DNA of 64,000 nt, from positions 1 through 64,000 of the forward strand of contig NZ_BAFQ01000147.1 in NCBI RefSeq assembly GCF_000308375.1. The letters run 5' to 3'. Of the stretch, positions 30,101-36,100 are shown in pieces. A model generated the notes under the pieces. It made no database searches, was not told where the DNA came from, and saw only the letters and a program-made list of their open reading frames with translations. The first letter of the stretch is position 1, and each line of letters starts with the position of its first letter. Source of the DNA: Nocardia aobensis NBRC 100429 (lineage in GTDB: Bacteria > Actinomycetota > Actinomycetes > Mycobacteriales > Mycobacteriaceae). A program made the position numbers and the translations under genes.

Positions 30101-33100
30101 GGTGAAATCCGCACGCGCAGCGCCGCGGCGCCGGTCGCGTGCAGTGCCACCCGGTTCCACATGAACGGCAACGCCGGGGAATCGCCGAGGTCGCCGCTGC
30201 GGAAGCCGTGCACGATTCCGGCGTGTAGTGCGGCATCGAACAGCGCCGGATGGATGCCGAACCCGTCGGCGTGCCCGGTGTCGGGGAGCGCGATCTCGGC
30301 GAACAATTCCTGCCCGCGCTGCCAGGCCGCCCGCAAGCCCCGGAACTGCGGGCCGTACCCGTAGCCGAGCTGCGAGAGTTCGTCGTAGACGCCGTCGACG
30401 TCGACAGCGGTGGCGCCGGCCGGCGGCCAGGAAAGCGGTTCGAAGTCCTCGGCCTCGTCCGGGGTGAGAACGCCTTCGGCATGCATCGTCCACGCCGGCG
30501 TCGCCTCGACATCACGGTCGGGGCAGGAGAAGATCCGGACCGCGCGACGGCCCGCCGCGTCCGGCTCGCCGAGCACCACACGTACCGCGACTCCGCCGGT
30601 GTCCGGCAATATCAGCGGTGCGTGCAGCACCAACTCGTCGAGCATCGGGGTACCGGCTCGTTCCCCGGCGTGCAGGGCGAATTCGACGAAGCCGGTTCCG
30701 GGGAACAACACCGTGTCCCTCACCCGGTGATCGGCCAGCCACGGATGGGTCTGCACCGACAGGCGGCCGGTGAACGTCGCCGTATCGGACTCCGGTTGCG
30801 ACACGACCGCCGACAGCAGCGGGTGTCCGGTGGACGCCAGGCCCATCGCCCGGAGGTCACCGCCGGTGCCGGCATTCGGCCCCAGCCAGTAGCGCCGGCG
30901 CTGGAAGGCGTAGGTGGGCAGGTCGATTCGCCGAGCTCCGGTCCCGGCGTACCAGCCGGCCCAGTCGACCCGCGCGCCCGCGACGAACAGTCCGGCGGCG
31001 CCGGCCGCGACCGTGCGGGCATCGGCGCGATTTCGGCGCGCCACCGCGACCACGACCGGCACCGAGGTCGTGGACGCCGGTGTCGCATGGTGTTCGACGA
31101 TTTGTGTGATCATCGGGGCCAGCACCGCATCCGGTCCGACCTCGGCGAAGCGGGACACTCCCAGCTCCGCCATCGCGGTCACCGCATCGGCGAAGCGCAC
31201 CGTATCCCGGACCTGGCGCACCCAGTACGACGGGGCCGACATCTCGTCGGTCACCCTCGCGCCGGTCACCGTGGATACCAGTGCGACCTCCGGACGTCCG
31301 AAGTTCACACCGTCGATGGCCGAAGCGAATTCGGCGAGCATCGGCTCCATCGACGCCGAATGGAACGCATGCGACACCCGCAGGCGATGCGTGCGCCAAC
31401 CACGCTCGGCACAGGCATCGGCCAGCGCCGAGACTTGGTCCTCGGCACCGGAGAGCACGACCGCCACGGGACCGTTCACCGCCGCGATCGACACGTCACC
31501 GGTCGGCACCGCACCGGAATTCAGCAGCGTCAGCACGTCGGTCTCGGACGCACCGACCGCGACCATCGCCCCACCCGCGGGCAGCGCCTGCATCAGGCGA
31601 CCACGCGCAGCCACCAGCACACACGCATCCTCGAGCGACACCACACCCGCGATATGGGCGGCGGCGACCTCACCGATCGAATGACCCGCCACCACATCCG
31701 CACGGAACCCCCACGATTCGAGCAGCCGATACAACGCCACCTCGAACGCGAACAACCCCGCCTGCGCGAACACCGTCCGATCGACAAGATCCTCGTCCAC
31801 CAACGCATCGACCAGCGAAACAGACTGTCCCAGAACCGGATCCAGCTCGGCCACGATACGGTCGAAATGCTCCGCGAACACCGGATACACGCGCAGCCCG
31901 GCAGCCATCCCCGCCCACTGCGCACCCTGGCCCGAGAACACCACACCCGTCGAACCCGGCACCACCCGACCCGACACCACACTCGGCAGATGCTCGCCGG
32001 TGGCCAATCCCGTTGTGCCCGCGAGCAATTCGGCACGGTCGCCGCCCAGGACGACGGCACGATGCTCGAGCACACTGCGGGTGGACGCCAGCGACGAGCC
32101 GATGTCGATCGGATCGTGCTCCTCGCCGATATGGGACGCGAGACGGTCGGCTTGGCCGGCGAGGGCCGCAGCACTGCGCGCCGAGATCACCCACGGCAGG
32201 ACGCCGCCTGCCGGAGCGATGCGCGCGGGCTCCGCCGGCGCCGCCATGCTCTGTGCCTGTTCGAGGATGAGGTGCGCGTTGGTGCCGCTGATTCCGAACG
32301 AGGACACCCCGGCGCGACGCGGCCGATCCGCCTCCGGCCACGGCACCGGTTCGGTCAGCAACTCGATACTGCCCTGCGCCCAATCGACCTTGGTACTCGG
32401 CCGATCGACATGCAACGTCTTCGGCAGCACGCCGTGGCGCATCGCCATGACCATCTTGATCACACCACCTACACCCGCGGCCGCCTGGGCATGACCGATA
32501 TTGGACTTCAACGACCCCAACCACAACGGGCGATCGGCAGCGCGGTCCCGGCCGTAGGTCGCCAGCAGCGCCTGGGCCTCGATGGGATCACCCAGCGTCG
32601 TCCCGGTGCCGTGGCCTTCGATCGCGTCCACCTCCCCCGCGGAGAGTCCGGCATCGGCCAGCGCGCGGCGGATGACCCGCTGCTGCGAGGGGCCGTTCGG
32701 CGCGGTGAAACCGTTCGACGCACCGTCCTGGTTCACCGCGGAACCGGCGATGACCGCCAGCACCTGATGGCCGTTGCGCCGCGCATCGGAAAGCCGTTCC
32801 AGCACGAGCACGCCGACGCCCTCGGACCAGCCCACACCGTCCGCCGCGTCGGCGAAGGCTCGGCACCGACCGTCGGGTGAGAGACCGCGCTGACGGCTGA
32901 ACTCGAGGAACATGTCCGGCGAGGCCATCACCGCGACTCCGCCGGCCAGGGCCAGATCGCATTCGCCCGACCGCAGCGATCCCGCGGCCAGATGCAGCGC
33001 GACCAGCGACGACGAACACGCCGTATCCACCGACACCGCAGGACCTTCCAGACCCAGCGTGTAGGCGACGCGGCCGGAGACCAGACTGCCGCCGGCACTG

Positions 33101-36100
33101 TTGGCGCCCTGCGTTCCCTGCGCGTAGTCGTGGTACATCACACCGGTGAACACACCGGTCGAGCTGCCACGCAGCACGGCAGGATCGATCCCGGCCCGTT
33201 CCAGCGCCTCCCACGAGGTCTCCAGCAGCAGCCGCTGCTGCGGATCCATCACCATGGCCTCGTTCGGGCTGATACCGAAGAAGTCGGCATCGAAATCGGC
33301 TGCGGAATACAGAAATCCACCGCGCCGCGTGTAGGTCTTGCCCGCCTTACCCGGCTCGGGATCGTAGATGCCTTCGATGTCCCAACCACGGTCCGTCGGC
33401 AGTTCGCCGGTGGTGTCGATGCCCTCGGCGACCAACCGCCACAAATCCTCCGGCGACCCCACACCACCCGGATACCGGCAACTCATCGCCACAATCGCAA
33501 CCGGATCATCATCCACCCGAACCCGGCCGATTACCTCCTCATCGTCAACGGGCCCACCCGACAACTCCGACCCGATGAACTCAGCCACCACCTCCGCATT
33601 CGGATAATCGAAAATCAACGTCGCCGGAAGCTTCAAACCCGTCGCCACCGACAACCGATTCCGAAACTCCACCGCACCCAACGAATCGAAACCCAACTCC
33701 GAAAAAGCACGCAACGGCTCCACACCATCCACCGACACATGCCCCAACACACCCGCAGCCACCGACCGCACCACATCCACCACAGCCACATGCCGATCCA
33801 CATCCGACAAACCAGCCAGCGTATCCAGGAAGGTCCGATCCGCCGCGGACGTGTTCGCGCGTCGGCGAGCGGTCACCGGTGCGATGCCACGCAGCAGCGC
33901 CGGCACGCTCTCGCCGCGCTGCCGGAGCACGGCCGGGTCGACCCGGAGTGCCACGAGCTGAGCGGTGTCGGTCGCCAGTGCCGCATCGAAGAGCCCCAGC
34001 CCTTCCGCCTCGGTGAGCGCGGGGAAACCCTGCCTGCGCATCCAGTCGAAATCGGCTTCGGACAATGCGGTGCCGAGTCCGCTCGAGCGCTCCCACAGGC
34101 CGTAGTCGATGGCGGTCGCGGGCAGACCCGCGGCACGACGATGAACAGCCAACGCATCCAGAAACACGTTCGCCGCAGCATAATTCGCCTGACCCGCCGC
34201 CAGCACCAAACCACCAGCCGACGACACCAATACGAACAACGACAACGACCGACCGCGAGTCAACTCGTGCAGATGCCACGCCGCATCCACCTTCGGCGCG
34301 AACACCGAATCAACACGCTCCGCCGTAATCGACTCCACCACACCGTTATCCGCGACACCCGCGGCGTGCACCACACCCACCAACGGAAACTCACCCGAAA
34401 TACCGTCGACCAACTCCGACAACGCGTCACGATCCGACACATCACAGGCGACAACACGCACCCCCGCACCCAACGCCACCAGCTCATCACGCAACCGCTC
34501 GGCACCAGGCGCAGCCAAACCCCGACGCGACGCCAGAACAAGATGCGTCACACCGTGATTCACCACCAGATGCCGAGCGAGCAACGCACCCAGACCACCC
34601 GTCCCACCGGTCACCAATACCGTGCCCGGCTGTAGGCGAACCGCGTCACCGGCAGGGTGACGGGTCAAACGCGGCACCGATACGACCGCACCACGCACGG
34701 CGACCTCCGGCTCACCCGTGACAGCGGCGGACAGCGACGCCACGGCCATCGGCGCGCGAGTCTCGTGGGAGCCGTCCGGGTCGTCCAGGTCGAGCAGGTG
34801 GAATCGATCCGGATGTTCGGCCTGCGCGGCCCGGACCAGCCCCCACACCGGCGCCTGCGCCAGATTTAGCGTCTCCGAATCATTCACGGCCACAGCGTTT
34901 CTGGTCACGACGACCAAGCGTGACGCGGTGAAACGCGGATCGCTCAGCCACCGCTGCACGGTGTCGAGAACGCCGGTGACGACCTGCCGGGCCGCGGTCG
35001 GCGGCGCGCCCTCGCCCCGAGGGCATTCGACGACGACGATCTGCGGCACGACCGGTTCCGTGACCGCGTCCAGATCGGCGATCAACGCCTCGAGGTCGCG
35101 GTATCCGCGTATCTCCCCCGAATCGCGACCGGCGCCCAGCACCGCCACCCGGTTCGGGTCGAGGGCCACCGGCACACTCGGAACCGCGATCCACTCCACC
35201 CCGAACAGGTCCTGCGACACCCGGTTCGCGTCGAGATGCCGGGCCGTCACCGGCCGGGATACGAGCGCGGCCACCGACAGGACCGGTTCGCCCTGCGCAT
35301 CGGCGATCCGCACGCCGAACTTCTCACCGTCCACAACGATCCGGACGCGCACCACCGCGGCCCCGGCCGCGTGCAACGCCACGTTGTTCCAGGTGAACGG
35401 CAACGCCGGGGAGGTACCCCCTTCGCTGCGCAGGCCGTGCACGATCCGCACGTGCAGTGCGGCGTCGAACAGGGCCGGGTGGATGCCGAAGCTTTCGGCC
35501 TCCGCGGAGTCGGGCAGCGCGACCTCGGCGAAGAGTTCGTTCCCACGTTGCCATGCAGCTCGCAGGCCTCGAAACGCGGGCCCGTAGCCGTAGCCGAGGT
35601 CGAGCAGTTCGTCGTAGACGTCGTCGATATCCAGCGGCTGCGCTCCGCTGGGCGGCCACGACCGGAGATCGAAATCGGGGACGACCCCGCCCGTGGCGAG
35701 AGTGCCTTCGGCATGAATCACCCACGGTTCGTCCGTGGTGGCCCGCGAATGAATACTCAGTCGCCGCCGGCCGGTGTCGTCGGCGGCGGCCACCACCACC
35801 TGCACCGACACACCGCCCTGGGCGGGCAGCGTCAACGGCGTGTGCAGGACGAGTTCTTCCAGCACATCGCAGCCCAGCAGGCCGCCGACGTGACCCGCGA
35901 GTTCGACGAATCCGGTGCCGGGCAGCAGGACCACGCCGAATACGCTGTGGTCGGCCAGCCACTCGACGGAATCCACCGTCCAGCGGCCGGTGAAGCTCAC
36001 TCCGCCCGATTCCGGATGCGGTACGGCGGCGCCGAGCAGGGGATGTGACACGGCGTCGAGGCCGACGGCGGTGACCCCGCCCAGTTCGGCTCCCAGCCAC

